DNA from: Rhodovulum euryhalinum
GTDB lineage: Bacteria > Pseudomonadota > Alphaproteobacteria > Rhodobacterales > Rhodobacteraceae
DNA length: 64,000 nucleotides
NCBI RefSeq assembly: GCF_004342445.1
Contig: NZ_SLWW01000001.1
Location: 414,755-478,754 of the forward strand
Direction of reading: 5' to 3'
In this document: one piece after another, positions 55,617-63,575 of the stretch
Layout: each line of letters opens with the position of its first letter
Position numbering within the stretch: position 1 is the first letter of the stretch
Notes under the pieces: generated by a model
Told to the model about the DNA's origin: nothing
The model's database searches: none
The model's input: the letters and a program-made list of their open reading frames with translations, nothing else
Program-made: the position numbers and the translations under genes

Positions 55617-57343
55617 TGCCCGGCCTTGCCCTGCTTGCCGCCATCGGCACACCGCTCGGCCTTGCACTGTTGCTGGCGCTGCCCGCCGCGCGCGGGCTGG
55701 TGTGGCGGGCGCTTCCCTTCGCGCCGTTGCCCGCGCTCGCGCTGGCGCTGTTCGGGACGGTGCCGTTCACCGTCTCGAACGACTGGCTGATCCTCGGCAG
55801 CGTCCTTGGCCTCGATGCGACGGCGCGGTTGTTCCTGATCCCCGCGGCGCTGGTCTGGACGGCGGCGGCCGCGGCCGCGCGGGTCTGGATGGCCGGCGAT
55901 CGGCGCGCCACCGGGTTCGGCCTGTGTTTTCTTTTCGCGATGACCGGAAACCTGGGCCTGTTCCTCGCCGATGACGCGCCCACGTTCTATGTTTTCTTCG
56001 CCTTGATGAGCTTTTCCTCCTACGGGCTCGTACTGCACGCGCGCAGCGAGGAGGCGCTGGGAGCGGCGCGGCTTTACATCACGTTCGTTCTGGCCGGCGA
56101 GCTGGCGCTTTTCGCGGGCCTCGGCCTGGCCGTGGGCGAAACCGGCTCGCTGATGCTGGCCGATATCGCCGACACCGCGCTCTCCGTGCCGACCGTCGCG
56201 CTGCTTCTGGCGGGTTTCGGCGTCAAGCTGGGCGTGATGCCGCTGCATTTCTGGCTGCCGCCCGCCCATGGTGCGGCGCCGGTGCCGGCCTCGGCGGTCC
56301 TGTCGGGTGCAATGATCAAGGCGGGGCTCTTCGGGATCGTCGCAACCGTGCCCCTGGGAGAGGCGGCCTATGCCGATCTAGGGGTCGTGGTGACGGCGGT
56401 GGGCATGGTGACGATCTTTGCCGCGCTGTTGATGGGCGCGCGCGAAACCGCGCCCAAGACGGTACTGGGCTTTTCGAGCGTCAGCCAGATGGGCATCGTG
56501 GCGCTCGGGATCGGCGCGGCGCTGATGGCGCCAGGGGCGTGGGGTGCCGTGCTGCCGGTGCTGGTCTTCCTCGCCGCCCATCATGCGCTCGCCAAGGCGG
56601 GGCTCTTCCTCGGCACGGGCGTCTTCGCGGTTCAGCACCGCCCGGCGGCGCGGATTGCGGTGACCGTGGCGCTGGTGCTGCCCGCGCTCATCCTGGCCGG
56701 GATGCCCCTCCTGTCCGGCGCGCTCGGCAAGGAGGCGTTGAAGACGGCGCTCGGCGCCGGGCCCGCGGTCTGGCTGCCTTGGATGACGCTCGCGCTCATG
56801 CTCTCGGGCGTCGCGACGACACTTCTGATGGCGCGGTTCCTCGTCCAGCTCTGGCGCAAGCGGCCCGCTGCACCGGCGGGTGTCGAGAGCGACGCGTTGG
56901 TCATACCCTTTGTTCTGCTGGCGCTGGCTGCCGCGGCGCTTCCGGCGATCTGGCCCACCGTCGCGGGCAGCGCCGCCCAACCGATCGCCGAGGCCGCACC
57001 GGGCACGCCCTGGCCACTCGTCGCCGGGGCCCTCATTGCCACCGCGGCCGCCGTCGCATCCCATACGAGCCGCGTCGGGTGGAGCGCGGTCCTGTCCACG
57101 CTGACGGCCCCGGCCGAACGCGCGGCGGCGCGGGTGGGTGATGCCCTGGCGCGCCGCCGACGCGCGCTTGCGCGAAAGGCGCGCGCGCTGCCGCCGGCGC
57201 TGGACGGCTGGATCGCCGCGCACCGGCTTGGCCAGACCGGAATCGCGGCGCTCCTCGTCACCGTCCTCGTCATCGGAGGAGCGCAGCATGTCGCCCCCAC
57301 CGACCCCATCGCGCCGCCTGCCGCTGAGCAGAACGGCCCCTGA
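55616..57343 (+). CDS. Third antiporter-like subunit (HyfB-like), TM glutamate missing
   Basis: A 575-residue NuoL/HyfB-like protein. The lysine segments FGVKLGVMPLHFWLPPAHG and GAMIKAGLFGI are kept, but in the segment that holds the channel Glu in its two paralogues (FYELLTLATYPL) it reads FFALMSFSSYGL, with Ala at 129. The C-terminus has an extra soluble stretch and a final helix. GGAGG lies six bases ahead of the ATG. It may be structural or work by a different path. Confidence 0.88.
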   Translation: MPGLALLAAIGTPLGLALLLALPAARGLVWRALPFAPLPALALALFGTVPFTVSNDWLILGSVLGLDATARLFLIPAALVWTAAAAAARVWMAGDRRATGFGLCFLFAMTGNLGLFLADDAPTFYVFFALMSFSSYGLVLHARSEEALGAARLYITFVLAGELALFAGLGLAVGETGSLMLADIADTALSVPTVALLLAGFGVKLGVMPLHFWLPPAHGAAPVPASAVLSGAMIKAGLFGIVATVPLGEAAYADLGVVVTAVGMVTIFAALLMGARETAPKTVLGFSSVSQMGIVALGIGAALMAPGAWGAVLPVLVFLAAHHALAKAGLFLGTGVFAVQHRPAARIAVTVALVLPALILAGMPLLSGALGKEALKTALGAGPAVWLPWMTLALMLSGVATTLLMARFLVQLWRKRPAAPAGVESDALVIPFVLLALAAAALPAIWPTVAGSAAQPIAEAAPGTPWPLVAGALIATAAAVASHTSRVGWSAVLSTLTAPAERAAARVGDALARRRRALARKARALPPALDGWIAAHRLGQTGIAALLVTVLVIGGAQHVAPTDPIAPPAAEQNGP

Positions 57344-57380
57344 GTCATATGCCGCAGACCCGCAAGGAAGGAGACTGACC

Positions 57381-59648
57381 ATGCGCCACGATTCCATTCC
57401 GCAGACGCCCGCCCCCGAGCCCGCGACGCCGAGCCCGGATCCGATGCATGCCGACCAGATGACACTGCTGCGCTACCGCGTCACCAATTTCCGCTCGGTC
57501 AAGGACAGCGGGTGGCTCGATCTCGGCCGTGTCACCGCGCTCGTGGGGGTCAACGAATCCGGCAAGACGAATCTTCTCCTGCCGCTCTGGAAACTGAACC
57601 CGGTGGCCGATGGTCATCTCGACCCGGTGTCGGACTATCCCAAGGCGATGTTCGCCGAGATCCGCACCGCCCCCGGGGCCTACCGCTTCATCCTGGCCGA
57701 GTTCGACACCGGCCCCGCCGCCGAAAAGATCGCCGAACTCGCCCGTATTCCGGTCGAGGCCGCGCGCCGCGTTGCCGTCGGCCGGCTCTTCGATGGCAGC
57801 TACACCGTCGAATTCCCGAACTACGCTCGGCCGCGGGAAACCGATGCCCGCCGCACCGCCGAGCGCTTGCGCACTGCGCGCGCCACGATCGCGGCCGTCG
57901 AGATCCCGATCGACGAACAGGAGTTTCACACCACCGTCCTCGACGGGATCGACGCGATGCTGGCCGAGGTCGAGGCAGAGCCGATGTTGACCGGAAACGA
58001 CATGATGCGGCTGCGCAATCGGGTCGGCGCAATGATCCCCGACGAGATCCACTCCCTCAGCGCGACGCTCGAAGAGCTTGGCGCGCTCCGCCGCGACCTC
58101 GGCACCTGGATGATCGACATGCTGGCCCCCGATCCCGGCCAGATCGCCACTGTGCGCGACGCGGTCCTGTCCCACTTGCCGCGCTTCGTCTACTACTCGA
58201 CCTGGGGCAATCTCGATTCAGAGATCTACCTGCCGCATGTGGTCGACAATCTGGGCCGCAGCGATCTCGGCCCCAAGGAGGCGTCGAAGGCCCGCACGCT
58301 GAGGGTTCTGTTCGGCTTTGTCGGGCTGGAGCCGGCCGAGATCCTGGAACTGGGCCGCGATTTCAACGAAACCCGCAAGGAGGCCGAGCGCCGCCGCCTC
58401 GCGGCAAGGGCAGAGCGCAACCCGCTCGAAAACCTGCTCGACCTCGTGCGGCCGACGAATGCGCCCGATCTCGGCCCCGACCCGATGGCCCGTATCGCCG
58501 AGGCCAAGCGTACCCGCTCGATCCTGCTGCAATCGGCCGGCAACCGGCTGAGCGAACGGTTCGGCGAATGGTGGCGGGTGCGCGACTATCGCTTCCGCTT
58601 CGAGGCCGACGGCAACAATTTTCGCATCTGGGTGTCGGATTCCGAACGCGCTCAGGAGGTGGAACTCGAAGAGCGCTCGACGGGACTGCAATGGTTTCTG
58701 AGCTTCTTCCTCGTCTTCCTGCACGAAAGCTCGGGGCTGCACCGGCGCGCGGTCCTGCTGCTCGACGAACCGGGCCTGTCGCTGCACCCGCTCGCCCAGC
58801 GCGACCTGTCGGTGTTCTTCGACAAGATCGCCCTCAACCACCAGATCGTCTACACTGCGCATTCACCCTTCCTTGTCGATGCCGACCGGCTGGAACGAGC
58901 CCGCAAGGTCTTCGTCGGCGAGGACGGCTCGACCCGGGTGACCTCGGACCTCGCCGCGCCCGAGCGCGGCGGGGGCGAGAGCGGGGCGGCATACGCGGTG
59001 CGTGCCGCGGTCAACATGGCGGTGGCCCAGGCGAGCTTCGGCGGGGCCGATTCGGTGCTGGTGCCGGGTATGGTAGAACAGATCTACCTCACGGCGATGA
59101 AAACGACCCTGATCGCCGCCGGAGAGTTCGCACCGGCTCGTGATATCCTCTTCGCGCCCGCGGGCGATCCGGGTATCGCGCTGCGCATGGCAGAGGTTCT
59201 GACCGGGCGCAATGACCGGCGCCCAACGCTCCTGCATGACCAACCCGGCGCAGGGTCCGACGGCGGGGTTCTCAGCCTTGCCGATCTTGTCGGCCGCGCG
59301 GGGGCGACCATCGAAGATCTGATGCCGCCTGAATTTCTGGCCGAGATCGTCGACCGGATCGAGCGGCGTCCCGAGACGATGCTGAGCGACACGATGCACA
59401 CAGACACGTCGTTCGTCCCGCAGGTCGAGGCCTGGGCCATGGCGGCCGACATTCGGTTGCGGCCCGATTGGCGCCTCGAACTCGCCCGCCGGACCCGGGA
59501 CCGCCTCCTGGCCCGCGGACCGGCAGCAGTGCCCGACGCAACCCGCGCACGCTGGCGTTCCGTGATCGAGACCTGCCTCGATCCTCGAATGGCGGTTTCA
59601 GAGGGCGATTGTGTATTTAACAAACCCACGCGGAGAGGCTATAAGTAA
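57381..59648 (+). CDS. OLD family ATPase with degenerate TOPRIM domain
   Basis: A 755-residue protein. The ABC-type ATPase is complete: Walker A GVNESGKT (56-63), signature RSTGLQWFLSF, Walker B VLLLDEPGLSLHP, His switch YTAHSPF. The C-terminal part follows the OLD TOPRIM layout, but the metal-binding Glu expected in VEG is Pro562 (VLVPGMVEQIYL), and the DxD region reads LLHDQPGAGSDGG. Nuclease activity may be lost or changed. AAGGAAGGAG precedes the start, 37 bases after the antiporter operon, so it could be co-transcribed. It sits at the left edge of a prophage remnant, a usual place for defence genes. Confidence 0.85.
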   Translation: MRHDSIPQTPAPEPATPSPDPMHADQMTLLRYRVTNFRSVKDSGWLDLGRVTALVGVNESGKTNLLLPLWKLNPVADGHLDPVSDYPKAMFAEIRTAPGAYRFILAEFDTGPAAEKIAELARIPVEAARRVAVGRLFDGSYTVEFPNYARPRETDARRTAERLRTARATIAAVEIPIDEQEFHTTVLDGIDAMLAEVEAEPMLTGNDMMRLRNRVGAMIPDEIHSLSATLEELGALRRDLGTWMIDMLAPDPGQIATVRDAVLSHLPRFVYYSTWGNLDSEIYLPHVVDNLGRSDLGPKEASKARTLRVLFGFVGLEPAEILELGRDFNETRKEAERRRLAARAERNPLENLLDLVRPTNAPDLGPDPMARIAEAKRTRSILLQSAGNRLSERFGEWWRVRDYRFRFEADGNNFRIWVSDSERAQEVELEERSTGLQWFLSFFLVFLHESSGLHRRAVLLLDEPGLSLHPLAQRDLSVFFDKIALNHQIVYTAHSPFLVDADRLERARKVFVGEDGSTRVTSDLAAPERGGGESGAAYAVRAAVNMAVAQASFGGADSVLVPGMVEQIYLTAMKTTLIAAGEFAPARDILFAPAGDPGIALRMAEVLTGRNDRRPTLLHDQPGAGSDGGVLSLADLVGRAGATIEDLMPPEFLAEIVDRIERRPETMLSDTMHTDTSFVPQVEAWAMAADIRLRPDWRLELARRTRDRLLARGPAAVPDATRARWRSVIETCLDPRMAVSEGDCVFNKPTRRGYK

Positions 59649-59672
59649 CTCAACAAGTTAGAGTTTCCCGCC

Positions 59673-59789
59673 ATGTCCGTTCTTTCCGCCCCCTACATGC
59701 ACGACGAAGCCGCCGCCTTTGCCCACGTCGAGGAAATACTGTGGCCGGATGGCCCGGTATGCCCGCACTGCGGCGTTGTGGATCGCGCC
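59673..59789 (+). pseudogene. IS1595-type transposase N-terminal fragment
   Basis: The first 39 codons match the start of IS1595-family transposases (MSVLSAPYMHDEAAAFAHVE, then the zinc ribbon CPHCG). The match breaks off at DRA, where a gemA fragment in another frame begins. The rest of the element is missing. An imperfect dyad AACTC...GAGTT (59647-59665) precedes it and might be part of the old terminal repeat. Confidence 0.75.
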
Positions 59790-59791
59790 CA

Positions 59792-59998
59792 TCCGAGGCC
59801 CAGCTCCCGAAGATCGAGGGGCTTTGGGACGAGTTCACGGACGGCACCGGCACCGAAACCAGCCTGCGCCGCTGGATGGACAAGCGCGGCTACGGGGCCA
59901 GCCCCACCTGGCTCGATGCCGACACCGCCCGGAAGGTCATCGGCGCGCTGACCAACATGGTATCCCGCAAGCTGGAAAAGGAAGCGCGCCACGGGTGA
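59792..59998 (+). pseudogene. gemA fragment (Mu-like phage regulatory protein)
   Basis: About 65 residues (EAQLPKIEGLWDEFTDG, TSLRRWMDKRGYG, DADTARKVIGALTNMVSRK) match the C-terminal part of GemA/DUF1018 proteins of Mu-like phages. The N-terminal part is lost at the IS1595 junction. Confidence 0.65.
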
Positions 59999-60106
59999 AC
60001 GTGACGCGCCACCGGATGGCCTGGGAAGTTGCACACCGCCTCGGCATTCCGGCTCTGATGGACCTAGCAGACTCGTCAAGTCCGGGCAAACCATCATCAA
60101 GACGGC

Positions 60107-60140
60107 AGAGGCCGGACCCACAGCCGAGGGTCCGGCCTCT
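60107..60140 (+). terminator. Long hairpin after gemA fragment
   Basis: Perfect 13-bp stem AGAGGCCGGACCC/GGGTCCGGCCTCT with an eight-base loop, followed by CTGGTTTC. Confidence 0.75.
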
Positions 60141-60282
60141 CTGGTTTCATCGGCGGCGATCCTGGGCACCGCGATCCACCAGCTGCGGGGGACGGGAACC
60201 AGCGCGGAACCATCCCCCGTCCACGGTCAGCAAGAGCAAGGGACGTGGCACCCCGACCGTAGACCGGGGCCATGCCGCGCGG

Positions 60283-60334
60283 GCAGGACATCTGTCCTGC
60301 CGTTGCTGCCCGAGGGTCGGACCAATGTCCGACC
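60283..60334. promoter_or_regulatory. Two related dyads ahead of the Mor-like gene
   Basis: GCAGGACA-TC-TGTCCTGC (60283-60300) and GGTCGGAC-CAAT-GTCCGACC (60315-60334) are both perfect and share the core GGAC-N4-GTCC. Their centres are 33 bases apart, about three helical turns, on one face of the DNA. They lie 30 bases ahead of the Mor-like gene. Confidence 0.45.
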
Positions 60335-60363
60335 ACGCGCAAAACGTCAGGAAAAACAATGCC

Positions 60364-60822
60364 ATGACAGCAACTGCCCGCGCCCGCGAGTACTTCGAGC
60401 CCGACAGCTTTTGCCGCCATGTGATGGACACGCTCGGGTACGAGGTTGTCCAGGCGATCCGGGAACGGCTGGGCGGGCAGGAGTTCAAGATACCGCATCC
60501 GAAGAACCTTTTCGAAGGGCATCCGCTGGCCGAGGCGCTGGGGCTGGACGGGGCCAGGGCGCTGGCCGAACAGTTCAACGGCGAAAAGGTCTACGTGCCG
60601 CAGCCGATGAAGGGCGCGACCGACACGGCCCTTTTGGAAGCCGTCGAGGCGGGCGCGACCAATCACGACCTGGCCGACCGCTACGACCTGACGTTGCGGC
60701 ACGTGCGGCGGCGCCTGGCCATGCTCGGCGTCCGCAATCCGAACCACCGAACCCCGGTCGGACGGCCCCGCAGCACCGACCGGAACGATGTCGCCCCCAA
60801 GCCCTTCAGCCTGGACCAGTAA
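60364..60822 (+). CDS. Mor-like transcription activator of prophage
   Basis: A 152-residue protein. The middle (VVQAIRERLGGQEFKIPHPKN) resembles the dimerisation part of the Mu Mor/C family, and a helix-turn-helix follows (TNHDLADRYDLTLRHVRRRLAMLGV). In Mu this activator turns on late genes. The basic tail (TPVGRPRSTDR) is not typical. The gene looks intact, although the genes around it are decayed. Confidence 0.65.
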   Translation: MTATARAREYFEPDSFCRHVMDTLGYEVVQAIRERLGGQEFKIPHPKNLFEGHPLAEALGLDGARALAEQFNGEKVYVPQPMKGATDTALLEAVEAGATNHDLADRYDLTLRHVRRRLAMLGVRNPNHRTPVGRPRSTDRNDVAPKPFSLDQ

Positions 60823-60826
60823 CTCC

Positions 60827-61524
60827 CTGGACGCCCCGGTGCCGCGCGAGCACGCGGAAGAAGCCCAGACCGTGCCGGGCATCGACCTGGGCAAGCGGGC
60901 CGTCAACCTGGTGATGGATGCGCTGACGCTGACGCTGGAAATCGAACAGGCCGAGCTTGCGCTCGATCCGGCGAACTATCCGGTCGAGAACCAGCTCACC
61001 CTGGCGGGGTCGAGCTGCTGAAACAGCGCGGCGACCAACCCGATTGCGGATATCGAGGACGCGAAGGAGCGGGTGCGCACCACCTGCGGCGTCGATCCGA
61101 ACCGCATGGTGGTCAGCAGCGCGGGCTTCCGCGCGCTGAAGAACCATCCGGCGATCACCGACCGGTTCAAGTACACCACGTCCGAAAGCATCACCGCCAA
61201 GATGCTGGCGGGCCTGTTCGAACTGGACGAGCTGGCCGTGGGCAAGGCCACCTATGTGGACAGCGATGCGCCCGACGCGCCGTTCAAGGAGGCGTGGGGC
61301 AACGCCGCCGTGCTGGCCTATGTGCCGACGCAGGACGCCGCCCTGGAACAGCCCTCGTTCGGCTACACCTATACCCTCAAGGGGCATGGCATCCCTTCGT
61401 CGAGCCGCCGCGCTGGGAAGGCGGGCGCCGGTCGTGGGTCTATGGCGTGACCTACGAGCGCAAGCCGGTGTTGACGGGCATCGCCTCGGGCTTCCTCTTC
61501 CGGAACATCGTGGAGCCTTCGTGA
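60827..61524 (+). pseudogene. Phage major capsid protein, broken
   Basis: Capsid-like sequence runs through three breaks. The N-terminal part is missing; the frame begins at about LDAPVPREHAEEAQTVPGID. A TGA at 61019-61021 stands where a Trp is likely (after LAGSSC), and the frame goes on as NPIADIEDAKERV. Near 61395 a frameshift moves coding to another frame, which ends PRWEGGRRSWVYGVTYER and then NIVEPS at 61524. The stop overlaps the protease start. Confidence 0.7.
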
Positions 61525-62408
61525 TGAGCGGCGCGGGCAAGTTTGGCCCGGTCGAGGTGTTCCGGGCGGGCAGCTTCACCGACATGACCGGGGGGCGTCA
61601 GACGATCAACGAGGCGACCCTTCGGGAAATCGCCTCGGGCTATGACCGCGAGGCCGCCCCGGCGCCGGTCGTGATCGGGCATCCGCAGACCGATACCCCG
61701 GCCTTCGGGTGGGTGGAAGCTCTCTACGTTGAACGCGGGGTGCTGAAGGCCACGCTGGAACAGACCGCGGCCGAGTTTGCTGATGCCGTCAAGGCAGGGC
61801 GGTTCAAGAAGGTCTCGATCTCGCTGTTCCTGCCCAATGCGGCGGCGAATCCCAAGCCGGGTTCGTTCTACCTCAAGCACGTGGGCTTCCTCGGTGCGGC
61901 GGCGCCCGCCGTGTCGGGGCTCATGCCGGTGAAGTTCGCAGCCACGGGCGGGGACAGCCTGCCATTCTACCAGGACGCCTTCGCCGCCCCGGCGTCAGCG
62001 GCCGAAACCGAACTGGCCCGGCTGCGGCGCCAGGTGCGCGAACGCGAGGTGGAAGAGCTGATCGCCGAAGGCCGGGTGCTGCCCGTGTTCAAGGACGAAC
62101 TGGTGGCCTTCGCGGCCAGCCTGGACGATACTGAGACCGTCAGCTTTTCCGAGGGCGCCACCGCGACCCGGAAGGACTGGTTCCTGTCCTACCTGAAACG
62201 GCAACCCAAGGTCGTATCCTTCGGCGTGCTGGATCTGGGACAGGTACCCTTCGAAGGTGGGCGGCCTCGTCAGGACCAGACCATTCCTGACGGCTACAGC
62301 GCAGACCGGACGCATGACGAGCTTCTGCACGCCGCCCGCCAGATCGCGCGCGAGAAGGGCGTCAGCTTTTCCGACGCGGAGGACATGGCGATGGAGGGCC
62401 TGCGGTGA
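61524..62408 (+). CDS. Phage protease, Mu I-protein-like
   Basis: A 294-residue protein related to phage I-type capsid proteases/scaffolds. The N-terminal domain has APVVIGHPQTDTPAFGWVEAL and KVSISLFLP; a charged coiled coil follows (ETELARLRRQVREREVEEL), as in scaffold regions. TGATG overlap with the capsid pseudogene. The order capsid then protease is the reverse of Mu. Confidence 0.75.
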   Translation: MSGAGKFGPVEVFRAGSFTDMTGGRQTINEATLREIASGYDREAAPAPVVIGHPQTDTPAFGWVEALYVERGVLKATLEQTAAEFADAVKAGRFKKVSISLFLPNAAANPKPGSFYLKHVGFLGAAAPAVSGLMPVKFAATGGDSLPFYQDAFAAPASAAETELARLRRQVREREVEELIAEGRVLPVFKDELVAFAASLDDTETVSFSEGATATRKDWFLSYLKRQPKVVSFGVLDLGQVPFEGGRPRQDQTIPDGYSADRTHDELLHAARQIAREKGVSFSDAEDMAMEGLR

Positions 62409-62611
62409 GCGCGCCTCTCTCGCCCCATGTGGAACTGCGGCGGCAATGCCTCCAATGGGCCTTCCAGACCCGCGAGTTCACCGACAAGCCGCAGGACGAT
62501 GTCCTGCTGGTCGCGCAGAACTACTACGCCTTCATCACGGGCGGGCCGTTCTGGCCGGTGCTGCCCGGCTGGGTCCACCTGAGGGCGCGCGCCGGGGAGC
62601 CTTTCCCATGA
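62405..62611 (+). CDS. Small hypothetical phage protein
   Basis: A 68-residue protein with a GTG start overlapping the protease stop (GTGA). The sequence SPHVELRRQCLQWAFQTREF...VAQNYYAFITGG has coding character, but I do not recognise the family. Between protease and tail genes, a head completion role is possible. Confidence 0.55.
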   Translation: MSAPLSPHVELRRQCLQWAFQTREFTDKPQDDVLLVAQNYYAFITGGPFWPVLPGWVHLRARAGEPFP

Positions 62612-62838
62612 GACTCAGCGTTCCGGGCCTCGCCACTCCGCGCCCGACCGGCCGCGCGGGCTCGATGTCCTTCCTTGGCCTAGCGCATCTCACCTGGCGC
62701 GAGGTGCTTTGGGATGTCGGCCAGCACCGCGGCCCGAACGCGTTTGTCAAGACGGGCGAGCTGCGCCGCCGGACATGGGGCCGGGGCCCCGGCCCCGCGC
62801 CCAAGCCATGCGGCAAGCTGATCTGGAAACGAAAATGA
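62608..62838 (+). CDS. Small hypothetical phage protein, possibly a remnant
   Basis: A 76-residue ORF with an ATGA overlap to the previous gene. The first half (LGLAHLTWREVLWDVGQH) looks like protein; the C-terminus is rich in Pro, Gly and Arg and may be out-of-frame sequence. Function unknown. Confidence 0.35.
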   Translation: MRLSVPGLATPRPTGRAGSMSFLGLAHLTWREVLWDVGQHRGPNAFVKTGELRRRTWGRGPGPAPKPCGKLIWKRK

Positions 62839-62848
62839 CGGCCGGGGT

Positions 62849-62908
62849 GATCCGGCCGTCCTGTCGGGCTCCTGGCTGGAGCATCACCGCTCTTCGGTTG
62901 CCCGACGC
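62849..62908 (+). repeat. 60-base prophage repeat, copy A
   Basis: GATCCGGCCG, 20 variable bases, GAGCATCACCGCTCTTCGG, then CCCGRCGC-like sequence. The second copy at 63516-63575 has the same spacing. The two flank the virion morphogenesis gene. Confidence 0.65.
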
Positions 62909-62941
62909 TTTTTATATAGTGCGTGACAGGGGGATTTATCA

Positions 62942-63457
62942 ATGACCGGCGTCACGATGACCGTCACGCTCGACGACCGGGAGGCACGGGAGAAGCTGCG
63001 CGCCCTGGTCGACCGGATGGAGCGCCCGGAAGGGTTCTACAAGCTGGTGGGCGATGCCATCGTCAATTCGACGAAGGAGAACTTCCAGTCGGAATCGGCG
63101 CCCGACGGCACGCCCTGGGCGCCGCACGCGCCCTCGACCATCCGCCAGCGCATCCGGCGCGGCCAGGTGCCGATCACCAAGCTGCGCACCAACAGCTTCG
63201 GCCAGACGCTCTACAACCAGTTGAACGCACGGCCGTCGCCCGAGGGCGTGACGGTGGGGTCGCCCATGCCCTATGGGGCCATTCACCAGCTCGGCGGCAC
63301 GGTCAAGCGGCAGGCGCGAACCGGGCGGCTTTTCGGGCGCGACAGCGTATCGGTGCGCGCCTACACGATCACGATCCCGGCGCGCCCCTACCTGGGGCTC
63401 TCGGCCGAGGATGAAGAGACGATCATCCAGATCGCCGACGACTGGCTGCGCTCCTGA
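62942..63457 (+). CDS. Phage virion morphogenesis (tail completion) protein
   Basis: A 171-residue protein of the Mu gpG/P2 S family: ENFQSESAPDGTPWAPHAPSTI, PYGAIHQLGGTVKRQ, IPARPYLGLSAEDE are landmarks. The start at 62942 has AGGGGGA nine bases upstream, and an AT-rich TTTTTATATAGTG tract lies just before it. It appears intact. Confidence 0.85.
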   Translation: MTGVTMTVTLDDREAREKLRALVDRMERPEGFYKLVGDAIVNSTKENFQSESAPDGTPWAPHAPSTIRQRIRRGQVPITKLRTNSFGQTLYNQLNARPSPEGVTVGSPMPYGAIHQLGGTVKRQARTGRLFGRDSVSVRAYTITIPARPYLGLSAEDEETIIQIADDWLRS

Positions 63458-63515
63458 GGTCGGTGCCAGTCCTATAGTCGATGCGCTCGCGGCGTGAATG
63501 GATGGCGGCTGGGGG

Positions 63516-63575
63516 GATCCGGCCGCCGCGCCAGGTCCCTCGCAGGAGCATCACCGCTCTTCGGGTTCCCGGCGC
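63516..63575 (+). repeat. 60-base prophage repeat, copy B
   Basis: Same layout as 62849-62908: GATCCGGCCG, 20 variable bases, GAGCATCACCGCTCTTCGG. Ten and nineteen bases are identical between copies, the middle differs. Confidence 0.65.

Noticed and set aside
59641..59670. Second attachment-site copy of the tRNA-fMet 3' end at the left prophage edge
   Set aside because: No match to the tRNA end (GGTTGCGGGGGTAGG) was found near the left boundary.
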